From assembly GCA_020698575.1 (NCBI GenBank), contig CM036255.1, forward strand, positions 144,501 to 208,500: a stretch of DNA of 64,000 bases, read 5' to 3'. How positions within the stretch are numbered: the first letter of the stretch is position 1; each line of letters opens with the position of its first letter. Positions 1 to 14,100 of this stretch are shown piece after piece. The translations under genes and the position numbers were made by a program. The notes under the pieces were generated by a model. The model saw only the letters and a program-made list of their open reading frames with translations, did not search any database and was not told the origin of the DNA. Origin of the DNA: Bostrychus sinensis (taxonomy: Eukaryota; Chordata; Actinopteri; Gobiiformes; Eleotridae).

Positions 1-543
1 AGATAGATTACAAATATTCAAAGTTGTGACTAATCTTTCTTTCAAAGCACAAGATGACAACCAATCAATGTTAAAATCACCCAGTAGGTACATTTCTCTA
101 TTTTCATCCGTCACATTCATAAGCATAGCACATATATCATCCGTGTATTGCACAGTGGAGCTAGGAGGTCGGTAACAACAGCCAACAATTATTGGTTTAA
201 TGTGAGGGAGTTGAATTTGAAGCCAAATTATTTCAACAGATGAAACCATCAGATCATATCTAATTTTAGCAGAGATGTTACTTTGCACATAAATAGCTAC
301 TCCTCCCCCATACCTATTTCTGTCATTTCTAAAAACATTATAGCCTATTACAGCTATCTCAGAGTCATTTATAGATCTGTCTAAGTGAGTTTCAGATAAA
401 GCTATTATATTAAAATTATTAGTCTTGATTAAATTAGATAAATCCTGAACTTTATTGGGCAAGCTCCATATATTTAAATGAGCAATTCGTAAACCTTTTT
501 TTGGCAAGACCATATTTCTCTTTACTTGTTTTGTGTCGAGCAT
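1..543 (-). mobile_element. LINE endonuclease ORF fragment (CR1/L2-like group), runs off left edge
   Basis: An open frame reads from an ATG at 543 leftwards to base 1 without a stop (181 codons). It shows the N-terminal apurinic-type endonuclease layout of non-LTR retrotransposons: LRIAHLNIWSLPNKV, then ALSETHLD (catalytic glutamate), then GGGVAIYVQ, GCCYRPPSS, and LLGDFNIDW with the metal-binding aspartate and asparagine. The histidine-bearing SDH motif and the reverse transcriptase would lie left of the window. It is antisense to vps50 and upstream of the first visible exon. The frame is still open, so this copy may be fairly young; the exact clade (L2, CR1 or a relative) is inference. Confidence 0.8.
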
Positions 544-2078
544 AAAAGCCAGTATTTACATATGTACAGACAGTCTGCATTGGTCATAAGGATCAAATGT
601 CACCGGGGAGCTTTGGAGCTTTGGAGGCTGGGTCAGTACAGAGACCCGACCTGCACTCAAAGCTGTCTAAAGCATCCCTAAAAAGCAGACTGTACCGTTC
701 CAATTTGGGTTCACTCGGGTTCCAGCTCTGGGTTCGCTTCGGCCCACTTTGGAAAAAGTGGACCTACACACTACTGTGTGTTGAATTATTGAGGCAGGTT
801 GGTATGTCTCAATAAATTGTATTGATGAAGGTAGAACAATAAATCCCTTATTTGTGACTTGAATGCAGCGATTTTTGCAAATAAATTCTAATTAAAATAT
901 TTTAGAATTGTTCTTAAAATGCCTCACGTTTGGTACGTGCGTTTGAAGAGAATGTAATCTGTAAATCTGCAGTTCTGCTTGTGAATTGTTGAATCTGCAT
1001 TTGTGTATCACACAATACGTGACGTGCATTCAGCAGTTCAGCAATGTTGAAGAACACTTCTGGTCACAACTAACAGGAGAATATGGATGTGAATGCAAAT
1101 ACAAATAGCCTAAGGCCTTAAACATGTCTGTAAAATAATGTTGCAACCAACTCATCGACTACTCAATATAGTGACGTTTAGGCCACAAAGAGAAATATGA
1201 TATTATGATGAGTTGATAATGTCAATTAATATTGCATCTCTTATATATAAATTTAAAAAAGTCAGTATTAATCACTCTTTTGTCTCCAATGATAATAGTT
1301 CATGTTAAAACAGGAGTTAATTGTGTGCTAGATCCCATGATAGCTTTTGCCGTAACAAGCTATCACCACCTCAGATGGGAGTGTTTCCTGTTGCACATAT
1401 AAAAATAACATTTATATTATAATTTGTTCTAAAATGATTGCAAGAGAGAAAAGATAACCCTGAATTCAAAAAAAGATACCTTTGCACTTTTGACATCATT
1501 TCAATGGATTAAAATCCAAACCAGTAAATAAATGCATCATTTTCACCATCTCACCTTCAATGAGTATGTATTCATGTATAAATCAGATACAGTATGTCAT
1601 AATGTTAGGATTTTTGTGAGCAGAGAACTGTGAATTATCCTTGGGAGCTGTTTCCCTCCCCTGCTGTGAAGATCACTCCTCAAAGCCTCTCCTCACTCCT
1701 CTTATTTTTAATTGAAAACCAGTGAAGTTTTTTTTCCATGTTATTTTTTATTTGCTGCCTTCAGGGAACAGATTAATTAGCTTTTCATTTCTTATTTATG
1801 CCTTTTGTGTGACGGTTGAGGGTGTTCTGGAGTCACGTCTGGTTTATGGTGGACCTTAGTCAGATGCTTAACATCACATTGCTCCTCAAAATGTTAAGAA
1901 CCCTTTGTTGAGCAAAAACTATAGTTATAATAGAATCGATTGCTTGGTAAAATGTATGTCAATAGGTTACTTAAATTAATATATTTATTTTATTTCTTGT
2001 CCTTTTTATTTTTGATACAAATACTTAATAATAGGTCCTTTTGTGCAATTAATGATTGGGTATGTTTTGTCTTAACAG
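544..2078. other. vps50 intron, no recognised gene
   Basis: AT-rich intronic sequence leading to the acceptor at 2077-2078. A 72-codon ORF at 597-815 has no recognisable domain and no homolog that I know. No complete repeat with visible ends was found. Confidence 0.5.
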
Positions 2079-2121
2079 TGAATTGAATTCTAAACTTCAG
2101 GACACTTTGGAACAAATTGAG
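2079..2121 (+). CDS. vps50: vps50 exon (43 bp, first in window)
   Basis: Short exon between cttaacag and the donor gtgaga. The first base completes a codon begun in the previous exon, then 14 codons read ELNSKLQDTLEQIE, identical to the remembered family sequence. It ends in phase 0 and joins directly to the exon at 13123. Its small size and the 11-kb intron behind it make it easy for gene finders to miss. Confidence 0.93.
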
Positions 2122-5100
2122 GTGAGAGCATTGCTTTCTTTAAATCATCATTGTTGTCTGCAGGGATACTTATGTATGATAAATGGTGTGCTCAAGCGCC
2201 CATGCAGTGGTACAAAGGGATTGGCCCTTTGCACCACTGCCTGGGCACTTGGGCACATAATTGAACTGTGCACAGACACAGACACAAAGATGTTCATTTT
2301 CCAGAACACTTTTGTAAATAATTCCCTATAATAATAGGGAATAAAAAATCAAAATATCACAATATTTTATTTGGTGATTCTATATTGATATCAAATACTG
2401 TTGTATCAATATGGTTCACATCCCGGCCAGGACGAATTCCAACTTCCAGTGTGGGTCCTTAGGCAAGACCCTTTGCGCTACTGCCTACCTCATATAATGA
2501 TGAGAGACACAGAAATAAGAGACATACCAGTATATACACTGCTCAAAAAATAAAGGGAACACTTGCACAACACAATGTAACTCCAAGTCAATCACACTTC
2601 TGTGAAATTAAACTGTCCACTTAGGAAGCAACAAGGATTGACAATCAATTTCACCTGCTGTTGTGCAAATGGAATAGACAACAGGTGGAAATTATAGGCA
2701 ATTAGCAAGACACCTCCAATAAAGGAGTGGTTCTGCAGGTGGCGACCACAGACCACTTCTCAGTTCCTATGCTTTCTGGCTCCTTCAGTTGGGCGCCATA
2801 AGGTTTCTTCTTTTTTCCCACAGCTGGGTTTTTTTTAGGAGTTTTTCCTTACCGAGAAGGAGGGTCTAAGGACAGGTGTGTCCTGGGTCTGTTTAGTGTA
2901 GTTATTGTTTGTGTTGATTGTGTGTTAAGTCTGATTGTGTGTTTATGTTTGATCAACTGTTGTGAAGCCCTTTGAGGCGACTTTTGTTGTGAGACTGGGC
3001 TATACAACTAAAAACTGAATTGAATTGAATTGAATTGGCTGATGTTTTGGTCACTTTTGATTGCTGGCAGCGTTTTCACTCTAGTGGTAGCATGAGACAG
3101 AGTCTACAACCCATAAAAGTGGCTCAGGTAGTGCAGCTCATCCAGGATGGCACATCAATGCGAGCTGTGGCAAGAAGGTTTGCTGTGTCTGTCAGTGTAG
3201 TGTCCAGAGCATGGAGGCGCTACCAGGAGACAGGCCAGTACATCAGGAGATGTGGAGGAGGCCATAGGAGGGCAACAACCCAGCAGCAGGACCGCTACCT
3301 CCTCCTTTGTTCAAGAAGGAACAGGAGGAGCACTGCCAGAGCCCTGCAAAATGACCTCCAGCAGGCCACAAATGTGCATGTGTCTGGTCAAATGGTCAGA
3401 AACAGACAGAGGGTGGTATGAAGGCCCGACGTCCACAGGTGGGGGTTGTGCTTACAGCCCAACACCGTGCAGGATATTTGCCAGAGAACACCAAGATTGG
3501 CAACCATAGCAACTTCTCTGAACAAGAACCAGTAACCATCACAGTGGCAGGCATCCAAGAAAGAGTCTCAGGTATGAACAACTGGACAGCACCAGGGCCT
3601 GACATGATTCATACCTACTGGCTGAAAAAACTAACTACACTCCATGAGCGCCTGGCAGCACAAATGAACCAGCTGCTACAGGATGGGACCCACTCTGAAT
3701 GGCTAACCAAAGGCCGGACGATCCTGATCCAGAAGGATCCCCTGAAGGGAACAGTCCCCATCCACCTATTGGGCAATAATCTGTCTACTCACCACATGGA
3801 AGCTCATGTCAGGCATCATAGCGGCTAAGATAAGTGGGCACATGGATCAATACATGAGCACAGCACAGAAGGGCATTTGTAAAAACACCAGAGGAGCTAA
3901 ACACCAGCTGCTGGTAGATAGAACAGTTGCTCCGGACTGCAAAGCCAGACATACTCACCTCTGCATCGCCTGGATTGATTACAAGAAAGCCTAAGACTCA
4001 ATGCCACACACATGGATCATGGAATGCTTGGAGATGTTTAACATCAACAGAACTCTAAGAGCCTTCATTGCAATCTTGATGAGGTAGTGGAAGACCACCC
4101 TTGAGGCCAACTGCAAGCCATTTGCACAAGTGTCCATCAAATGTGGGATATACCAAGGAGATGCTCTGTCCCCGCCTCTGTTCTCCATAGGTCTGAACCC
4201 CCTCAGTCAAATAATCACCAAGACTGGCTATGGATACCGACTCAGGAACGGGGCCACCATCAGTCACCTCCTCTACATGGATGACATCAAGCTGTATGCC
4301 AAGAGCGAGCGAGACATTGACTCACTGATCCACACAACCAGGATCTACAGCAGTGACATCGGAATGTCATTCGGACTTGAGACGTGTGGGCGGATGGTGA
4401 CAAAGAGAGGGAAGGTAGTCCATACAGTGGGGGTCTCACTCCCAGATGGCAGAATAGCAGACATTGAGGACAGCTACAAGTACCTTGGAATCCCACAAGC
4501 AAATGGCAACCTGGAAAAGCAGCCACAGCCAAATACCGCCAACGAGTAAGGCAAGCTCTAAGGAGTCAGCTCAATGGCAAGAACAAGGTCTAGGGAATCA
4601 ACAGCTATGCCCTGCCAGTCATTAGATACCCTGCGGGAATAATAAGCTGGCCAAAGGAAGAGAGTCAGACCACAGATGTGAAAACACGGAAGCTCCTGAC
4701 CACCCCAAATCCAGCACCCTGAGACTGTACACTAAGCGCAAGGAAGGAGGCAGAGGACTGGTGAGTGTCAGAACCACTATCCAGGATGAAACATCCAAGA
4801 TCCTTGATTACATCAGGAAGATGGCCTCAACAGACAAAGTGCTCAGGCAGTGAGCAGTGGCTGATATCCAGAAATCCTACCAGTGGCTGGACTGAAGGAC
4901 ACCACAGTGGCACTGATCATGGCTCCACAGGAGCAGGCCTTGAGCAGCAGAGCAACAGTGCACTATCTTGCCAACTGGCGCACGCCAGATCTTGGTGCAG
5001 ACAGAGGTAATTTGATATTGAGGTGGACGCTCTCTACGCCCAGGTCACCGCCAGCGCAGCGGGGCGCGGTGCTGTACGCGTGAGGTGTGTTAGGAGGCGG

Positions 5101-8100
5101 CTTGGTGGTGTGGAGCATGAGAAACCCTTCAATGAGCAGTGGTTTTTATTAGGCCCAAGCCCCCAGAGATGGCGCAGGGCCTATTGTGATTGAACAGCAG
5201 TGCCCCGAAAGTCCGCGAAGTGCACGTAAAACGGAGCGCGCAGCTCTCCTCCCTCACCAATCGTGCACTTTCAGTGCACATAGGTATGTGGTGGGAAAAA
5301 CACATATTTATAATTATACAGAGCTGAAGTAGCTTAATGGGCAAAGCCCATGCCATGCTCGTCAGTGACTCAGGACCCCCATGAACAGGTAGCAATGCGC
5401 GCACACTTTCCAAAAATATATATTGCGATAGCTGCGAAAGCGGCTATATTGTTATTGTAAGGAATATTATTAGGCCCAAGCCCCCAGAGATGGCGCAGGG
5501 CCTATGGTGATTGAACAAGTGCGCGAAGCGCAGGTAAAACAGAGCGCGAAGCGCTCATCCCTCACCAAACAATCCGGTGCACACTCATGGCATCGTGCGC
5601 TTTCAGTGCATATAGGTTTATGGTGGGAAAAATGCATATTTATAATTGTTCAGAGCTAAAGTAGCTCAATGGATGAAGCCCATGCGTAACTCAGGACCCC
5701 CATGAGTAGGTGGGAATGCGCGCGGGCTTTCCAAAAATATATATATCGCGGTAGCCGCAAAAGCGGCTATATTATTATTATATTATTTTTCTTCTTACTT
5801 CACGGTATCGCAAATTTCACCCAGTGAACATTTATGAACTCGCACAAAAATTTGCCCAAAATTCAGGTTGGTGGCAAGCTAATTTTTAATATAGGTCATA
5901 TTAACAAATAATAAAAATTGGCGCAGCAGCGCCACCACAAACTTTTTTAAACATTGCGCCCATGGGAGTACCGTAGAAAAAAAAAAAAAAAAAATCCATC
6001 GTATTATCACCAAATTTGGTACAGAGATGCATTATGACAGGACAAGTAAAAAATATTATTACCGCAGTGCTGCACAACAAACAGGAAGGTGTCCATATTG
6101 GAATAAAAATCCAAAAGCATGACTCAGCAGTTTTTGTACATGTCGTACTTTTTCTATCTCCTCCTAGGGTGTTTATACGAATGTGCTCAAATTTGGTCAG
6201 ATTTATCTGGAGAAGTGTTCATTAAAAGTTATCCAAATTTTTGTAGAATCTTTTACGGTTTTCATGCAGCGAAACCACCAACTTTGCGAAAATTTTATCA
6301 GTTTTTACGTAAACATAACATGCTATAGTTCGCGCAAGTGAACTCCAATTTTCCTCAAATTTGAAACACTTATTAACCCCCCAGACTTTGATCCATTTAG
6401 ACAGAAGAAATAAAATATGGCACGTTAGCACCCCCTAGAGAATGAAGCAAAAATTTATATGGCACGCAAAAAAATTGCTTTTATAGAAATGTACGAAAAT
6501 TGGCAAAAAATTCTGTTATGTCACCCTGATCAAACCCTGCATTGGCATTGATTGACCCCCCCCCCCCCACAATTCCATTCAAATGGAAAAAGACTACAAA
6601 TCTTTGTTCATCATAAATGTGCAAAATTTGAGAAGATGAAAGGATGTGGCATAGGCGACATATTGAGCAGAGAGACATTAGAGGTCACATGAAACTCACC
6701 AGAAGTTGCAGGTGGTTGTTTTTTGCCTTTCCTCTGCATAAAAGTATTGAATACCCAACGCAGTTTACATCACGAGCCGTCCTCATTCGAATCTCCAAGG
6801 TCACAAAGGAAGCACTCATGTAGTGTGTCTGTGTGTAAATCCAGCCTTATTCCTTATGGTAAAGAAGGGTTCAGAAAAACACGGTACAATCCAGCACCAC
6901 GTAAAAAATTCCCTATGGAAAGAATGCCCGTGATGTAGCCTGTGGATCATGCCCTGTTCATGTGGATTATTAATGAAGGTGACAGAGGCGCAAGCTGAAG
7001 AAGGAATATGGAGACCGAGAGAGATAAAACAAAAAACAACAAAGTAACTGAGTGCTCACCATGTGGTTTCTTGTTTCACTATCCTATTTGTAAACCAAAT
7101 CCAAAAGACAGATTAATGTGTGCAGTTTGCATAAAATGTCTCCGCGTTTGCTCTTGTTTAGAGAAAGACTAATGCGCAGCAGAGGCTGCTGTTTATTGTA
7201 TATCACTATTAGCAGGAAACATGGCGTTGGAAAGAGGGAATTATGAGAAATCAATGTTTTTTTTTGTGTGCATTTAAAACTAGGCTACACTTAAAACTAT
7301 AGGCAATGAGAAATCGCAAAGTAAGTTCATCCATCTTCCGCTTATTAGGGGTCGGGTCGCTCAGCTCCTTTTTCACCACAATGGACCTATACAATGACTG
7401 CATTACTGCAGCCGCTGCACCGATCCGCCTGTCAATCTCATGCTCCATCCTTACCTCACTCGTGAACAAGACCCCAAGATACTGGAACTTGTCCACTTGA
7501 GGCAGGAACTCTCCTCCGACCTGGAGAGGGCAAGCCACCCTTTTCCAGTCGAGAACCATGGCCTCAGACTTAAAGGTGCTGATTATCATCCGAGTTGCTT
7601 CACACTCGGCTGCAGTGCACACTGAAGGTCCTGGTTTGATGAAGCCAACAGGACAACATCGTCTGCAAAAAGCAGAGATGAAATCCTGTGGGTGTAGAGC
7701 TGGTCCACTCCTCCGCGACCGGGATGAAAACTGCATTCTTCCTCTTGAATCCGAGGTTCGACTATCGTCCAAATTCTCTTCTCCAGTACCTTGGAATAGA
7801 CTTTCCCAGGGGACGCTGAGAAGTGTGATCCCCCATGTAGTTGGAACACACCCTCCGGGCCCCCTTCTTGAAAAGAGGGGACCACCACCCCGGTCTGCCA
7901 GTGTAGAGGCACTGTCCCTGACCGACACACAATGTTGCAGAGACGTGTCAACCAAGACAGCCCCACAACACATCCAGAGACTTGAGGTACTCAGGGCGGA
8001 TCTCATCCACCCCCAGAGCCTTGCCACCGGGGAGCCACCTTGGTGTCAGCTTGGGTGATAGATGAGTCCACCACAAAGTCCCCAGCCTCTGCTTCCTCAA

Positions 8101-11100
8101 TGGAAGGCGTGTCAGTGGGATTGAGGAGATCCTCAAAGTATTCCTCCCACCGCCCGACAACATCCCCAGTTGAGGTCAGCAGCTCTCCACCTCCACTGTA
8201 AACAGTCTTAGTGAAGCACTGCTTCCCTCTCCTGAGGCGGCGGATGGTTTGCTAGAATTTCTTTGAGGCCGACCGAATAGTCCTCCTCCATGGCCTCCCC
8301 GAACTCCTCCCAGACCAGAGTTTTTGCCTCCACAACTGGCAGGGCTGTGGCTCTCTTGGCCTGCCGGTACCCATCAGCTGCCTCAGGAGTCCCACAAGCC
8401 AGCCAGGCTTGATAGGACTCCTTCTTCAGTTTGACATCATCCCTTACTTCTGGTGTCCACCATCGGATTCAGGGGTTGCCACCATGACAGGCACAAGAGG
8501 CCTTACGGCCACAGCTCCGAACAGCCGTGTCGACAATGGAGGCGGAGAACATGGTCCACTCAGACTCAATGTCCCCAGCCTTTCTCAGGATCTGGTTGAA
8601 GCTCTCCTAGAGGTGGGAGTTGAAGACCTCACCCAAATGTTCCCAACAGACCCTCACAATACGTTTGGGTCTGCCGAGTCTGTCTGGCCTCCTACTCCAC
8701 CAGCGGATCCAACTCACCACCAGGTGGTGATCAGTTGACAGCTCAGCCCCTCTCTTCACCTGAGTGTCCAAGACACACAGGCCGAAGGTCAGATAACACG
8801 CCAACAAAGTCGATCATTGACCTCTGACCTAGGGTGTCCTGGTGCCACATGCACTGATGGGCACCCTTGTGTTGCGAACATGGTGTACGTTATGGACAAA
8901 CTGTGACTAGCACAGAAGTCCAATAAGTTATGCTTTTTCTAGAAAACCAAAAATAAATGTTTAAATATCAGATAAAAATAAAATTCTAAATATTATTAAG
9001 CACATAATATTTTTATTAGCCCGTCTTTTTATGACTAGAATTTTATTGAATTTTTCACAGTAAGAACAGCACAACCAACAATGCATGTACAATATGCAAT
9101 ACAAGAGAAAAGCACACACGCACAGACAAAAAAAACAAAATAAAAAAGTCAGTGTGAGTCACCCAGCGAGGGAAACAAGTATACACAAAAAACGAACCAC
9201 CACACTCATAAAAAAAAAGAACAATTAAGTATAATTAAAGGAGAAAAATAATGAATTACTAAGTTGTCCCACCTAAGTTAGTGAGATATGCGTCCCACTT
9301 CAAATGGAAACTATCCATTTTATCTATCAGCTTGTACGATAGGTGTTCCAATGCAGCTAATTTGCCAAGATGATTATGCCATAAAGAGATAAGGGGAGCT
9401 AAGTGGGATTTCCACTGAGAAACAATAAGTTTACGGCCCACCATTAATGCTGTTTGGACCCATTCAGCGTCATTTGAGGGTAGACTGTCAAGAAAAGATG
9501 GGTCTCCCAAAATAAAGAGCCCCTAAGAGAGGGGTATATTGTGCTTAACAATCTGTGTGACATACCGATGGATTTCCACCCAGAAGCCCTGAACTTCAGG
9601 GCAACTCCAAAGCATGTGGACGAATGTGCCCTCATCCAACCCACATCTCCAGCAAACTGCGGACTGAGCAAGTTTCACCCTGTATAATTTATAAGACATC
9701 CAATAAAGTCTGTTTAGAATTTTGAATTGAATAAGTCTTGTTCTAAGCTCTCTTGAAATTTTTTTAAATATTTTTTAGAATTCTGGCCCACTCACAGTCA
9801 GTAAAATGTAGATTGAGATCCTTCTCCCAGGCCAGTTTAAGGGTTGGAGGCCCCTTATCAGAGCTCTTAAGGAGCATTGAATAATAAATTGAGGCCTTAT
9901 AGCCTTTGCCAAGGACCTCTACCGCATGGGAGAGCCAGTCTACATTAGTGGGAGCGGATGTCAGTGAACCAAAGGTATGACTCAACATATGTCGAAGCTG
10001 TAAGTATCTCCAAAATTGGTTCTGAGGAAGCTAGTACTGGACTTTGAGGTCGCTGAAAGATTTAATAGCACCCCCTTCATACAGATCTCTCAACATTAAA
10101 ATGCCCTTTCTCACCCAAAGACCTCAAACAAATGGGGATTTGTCATTGCACACATTTGGATTAAGCCAAATTGATGCCATGGTATGAAGGTGTGAATGAA
10201 AACCCAGTATAGTAGCAATTCTCTTCCAAACAGACTGTACAAATGAAACAATAGGGTGGGTTTGAGTACTAGAAAGAGAGTTTAGTAGTGATAAGGTGTA
10301 GTGGGGTAAATGGGCTGCATAACTCACTCTCAAGATTATACCAATGGGGAGCTCTTTCAGGAGGCAGTGACCAGTGAATGATATGTCTGAGACTAAAAGC
10401 AAGGTGGTAAAGAGTTAAGTTCGGGACTTGCAACTTTGCAACAAAACCGAAGGCCTCCAGGGTAGAGAACAGAAATTGCCACTCTACCCTGTCAAATGCC
10501 TTTTCAGCGTCCAGGGTGAGGGCTGTCGCTGGAGGGGCGTCTTTTAGGGAGGCATCATTTTGAATGGCCCACATAATAATAGTAGTCATAACCTTGTACA
10601 GTCTCGTTGCCAGAATTTTGGACAAAATTTTGCAGTCACAATTAATCAGACTAATTGGCCTATAGTTCTTGCACTCTAGAGGATCTTTATCACTTTTGAA
10701 GATAAGAGAAATCAGGGCCTCTGTTAGCGTTGGAGGGAGGCACCCCCGATCCAGGGAGTCAACGTATAACTGGAGGAGCATGGGGGAAAGCTCCTCAATA
10801 AAGGCCTTAAAAAATTCGGCAGTGAATCCATCAGGGCCTGGTGCCTTACCGGATGGGAGTCCTTTAATTACCTTTGCAATCTCCTCCTAGGAGCATCTAG
10901 GTGAGTCTACTTGTTCCCTGGACAGGGAAGGCAGAGAGAGAGAGGATAAGAAATTATAGATCTCAGAACCATTTGCTTTTGTTTCAGATGAGTAGAGACT
11001 AACATAGTAGTCCCTAAATGCATTACTGATCTCATTGGGGTCAGACACTAAAGCACCACGCTGCGTCCTAATGGCTGGGATAGCACTCTGAGTTCTTTGA

Positions 11101-14100
11101 TTTTAACAAATCTAGCTAGCATCTTTCCAGCTTTATTTCCCTCTTCAAACTGTGCCTAAGACGAAATAGGGAAAATTCAGCTTTCTGTGTCAGAATCATA
11201 TTAAATTAATATTTAAGTTTTACCGAAGACGCTAAATTAGCCGGGCTCATGTCCTGCTTGAATATAGTCTCTGCAATAGCAATCTTACTCTCTTAAGTCA
11301 ACGTTTTTTGCAATGTTAGATCTTTTCTTAAAAGAGGCATACTGTATAATATGACCTCTAATAAATGCCTTGAAGGCCTCCCAAGCCACACCAACAGAGG
11401 GAGCCGATGACCAGTTTGTTTCCAAATAAAGATTGATTTCTGACTTCAAAAAGGATACAAAATCAGGACTGGAAAGTAGACTTGAATTGAGCCTTCACCT
11501 GGAAAATTTGAAAAAATTATAGGGTGGAGCCATGTTTAACAATACAGGCGCATGATCAGAAAGGTGAATGCCACCGATGGAGCTAGAGTTCACAAAAGGA
11601 ATGGCAGATTTAGAAATAAAAAAATAATCGAATAACCGATTTTTAAATGTGTTTACAAAACCTTTTCGGAAAAGCATTTGCAAAACGTATTAGCTTCTCC
11701 GATTAGCTTCTCCTTTTAGCTTTTCCGTGGCGTTTCTGGTCCTCCTGGCTAAAGTTAAATAAAATAACAGAGAACAGAGCAGTAGTGTAGTCTACATGAT
11801 ATGCAGGTATACGCTGTATACCCACTAGGAATGTTGCAGAATTTCCATATACACTCTTCAAAGTGCGCATGGATGCGTAACCATCATTATCTCCTCAGTA
11901 CTTTTTTATCTGTTCACAGAGACCAGCGCTAACTCTTTACAGCCACTCAGCCTCTCTCCTCTCCTCCTCCCCTCCTGTTACCAAAGACTTATTTCTCCTT
12001 GGCTCCTCTGACACTTGTCCTGCCTCCCCCGCGCTGTCATTGGTTGTCTCCTGTTCACAAATGCGTGTGTTGTGAACGCGCCTCTGCATCGTGAGATTCA
12101 GACAGTAAATAAATGATATCGACAGAAGATAATACAGGAGTAGAGCTTCATAAAAATACAATAAACCAGGTATTGGACATGGATACTAGAGAAGTATGAG
12201 GGCTACAGCAGGAATGAAGGGGAGGAAGAGGAGTTAGAGACACTCTGAGCTAAAATCTAAGTAGGGTAATTTATCGAATTAGCATCGCATCTCTAGGTAA
12301 GTTAATAAGCTATTGAGACAAGTCATTGACCGAACATTTTCACTCCGTTTATTAAAGTGAATATTTTGTCAGGTATCAGAGGAGGAAACTAAAGCAGAAG
12401 GCTGAGTGTACAAGTAAAGAAAGTACAGTATTAAAGACAAATACAGCTACAGCAGAATATGTTAAAGGAAGCTGATATCTACAGGGACAGTCTGTAAATC
12501 TGGTGTATATGAGGCGCTGCTAGAAAATCATCACAGTATACCCACTACAAAAATGTAGACTACACTGCTGGAACAGAGGTGATGAGGAAGTTATGGGCAT
12601 TTTTGATCTTCAGGATACACACAACACAGAAGGACAGATATTGTTGGACTTTGCTAAAAGAATGGAAATGGGTGATTCCAATGAGTGCTATTATTTGGCT
12701 CAGCTCATCAAGAAGAGCAGGCTGTTTTGGCTCCCAAACAATACTACAATTTATAGAAAAGTTGCCAACTAGCCTACTTATTTTTTTCATTAGAATCACC
12801 TATTTTTTCCATCTTTGGTTGCCCTTCTTCTAACTTTATTTAATATGTGTAGCTGCACCTGATATGTTGTTTATGCTTTATTGTTAGTAAAATGTGGTTT
12901 TATGAAGTTTGCAATGCACTGTTCTGCTTTTATCAGGATTTTTTTTTTATTATTTTGATTTTTCCTTTAATGCAGTTGAATTGGCTTGTCACTTTACTAT
13001 ACACATTTTTATTTTCTTGTTGTGATGTTGGCTATTTAATACTTTGACCATTATCACTAAATGTTGTTCAGATTCTTTTCTTTTTCCTCTCTTCTTTGGC
13101 TGTGTGTCTGTTCTCTACACAGGAGCAGCTTGATGTGGCCCTGTCCAAGACTTGTAAGCACTTTGATATCTGTCACTACACCAAGGTACAGCTGGCCTAC
13201 TCACTACTGGGCAAGACTCAGGTTAGTGCAGCACAGTGAACATCCTATTCACACAGCACCCGTCTGAAACATCAGTGTCTTTAAGGTGCTATGAGCAGAC
13301 CAGTATATATATTTTTTTACATTTCATAAGCATTATCCAGGTGTCCCATGATTTGAAGTGAACATGTTTAAATCAAATATTAGTTTAATTGATAACATGG
13401 TACAGCTGATTTATTCACAATTTTAAAAAATATTGAATGTAATTCCTAAGATATTTATGTTGACATTTTTTGTCTCACATCACTGATTGTCCATTCAGAA
13501 AAATGGAAAGAGCTCTGTGCTCAGGTTGCCACATGTGTACATGCAGCTGTTGTTGGGCACAGTTAACACCAGAGCTACAAAGCCAGTAAATTTGTGGAGA
13601 GTCTAAGCTTTCAAATGAGGTATAACATGTCCATGTTGACTAAAGTTTAGTCGTGGTTTATTTGTGTACAAAACACTCAGTGTTGTGAATGGCTTAGCTT
13701 AGCTAGACAGACTTTATTGATAAACATAGGGGCCTACCATTGTAAAAAAAAAAAAGTGGCCACATATAGCTTCAATGCCTTGAAATAAAATATGCATAAT
13801 TATCAGAGTTAAGTAATGTTACTTTTAAACGTAACTCGTTACGTTACTGCGTTACATTATGATAAAAATAATGTGTTAGAGTAAGTGTACATTACTCCCC
13901 ACCCACTTTAAGGGAAGGGAATGGTATTTACATAGCACTTTAACTATGACACAAGTCACCCAAAGCGCTTTACACAGAAGGGAAGGGGTATTTCATTCAC
14001 TCCATACTCGGTGGTGGTAAGCTACATTTTGTAGCCACAGTTTCCCCTGGGGTAGACTGACAGAAGTGCGGCTGCACACATCTGTGCCAACGGACCCTCC

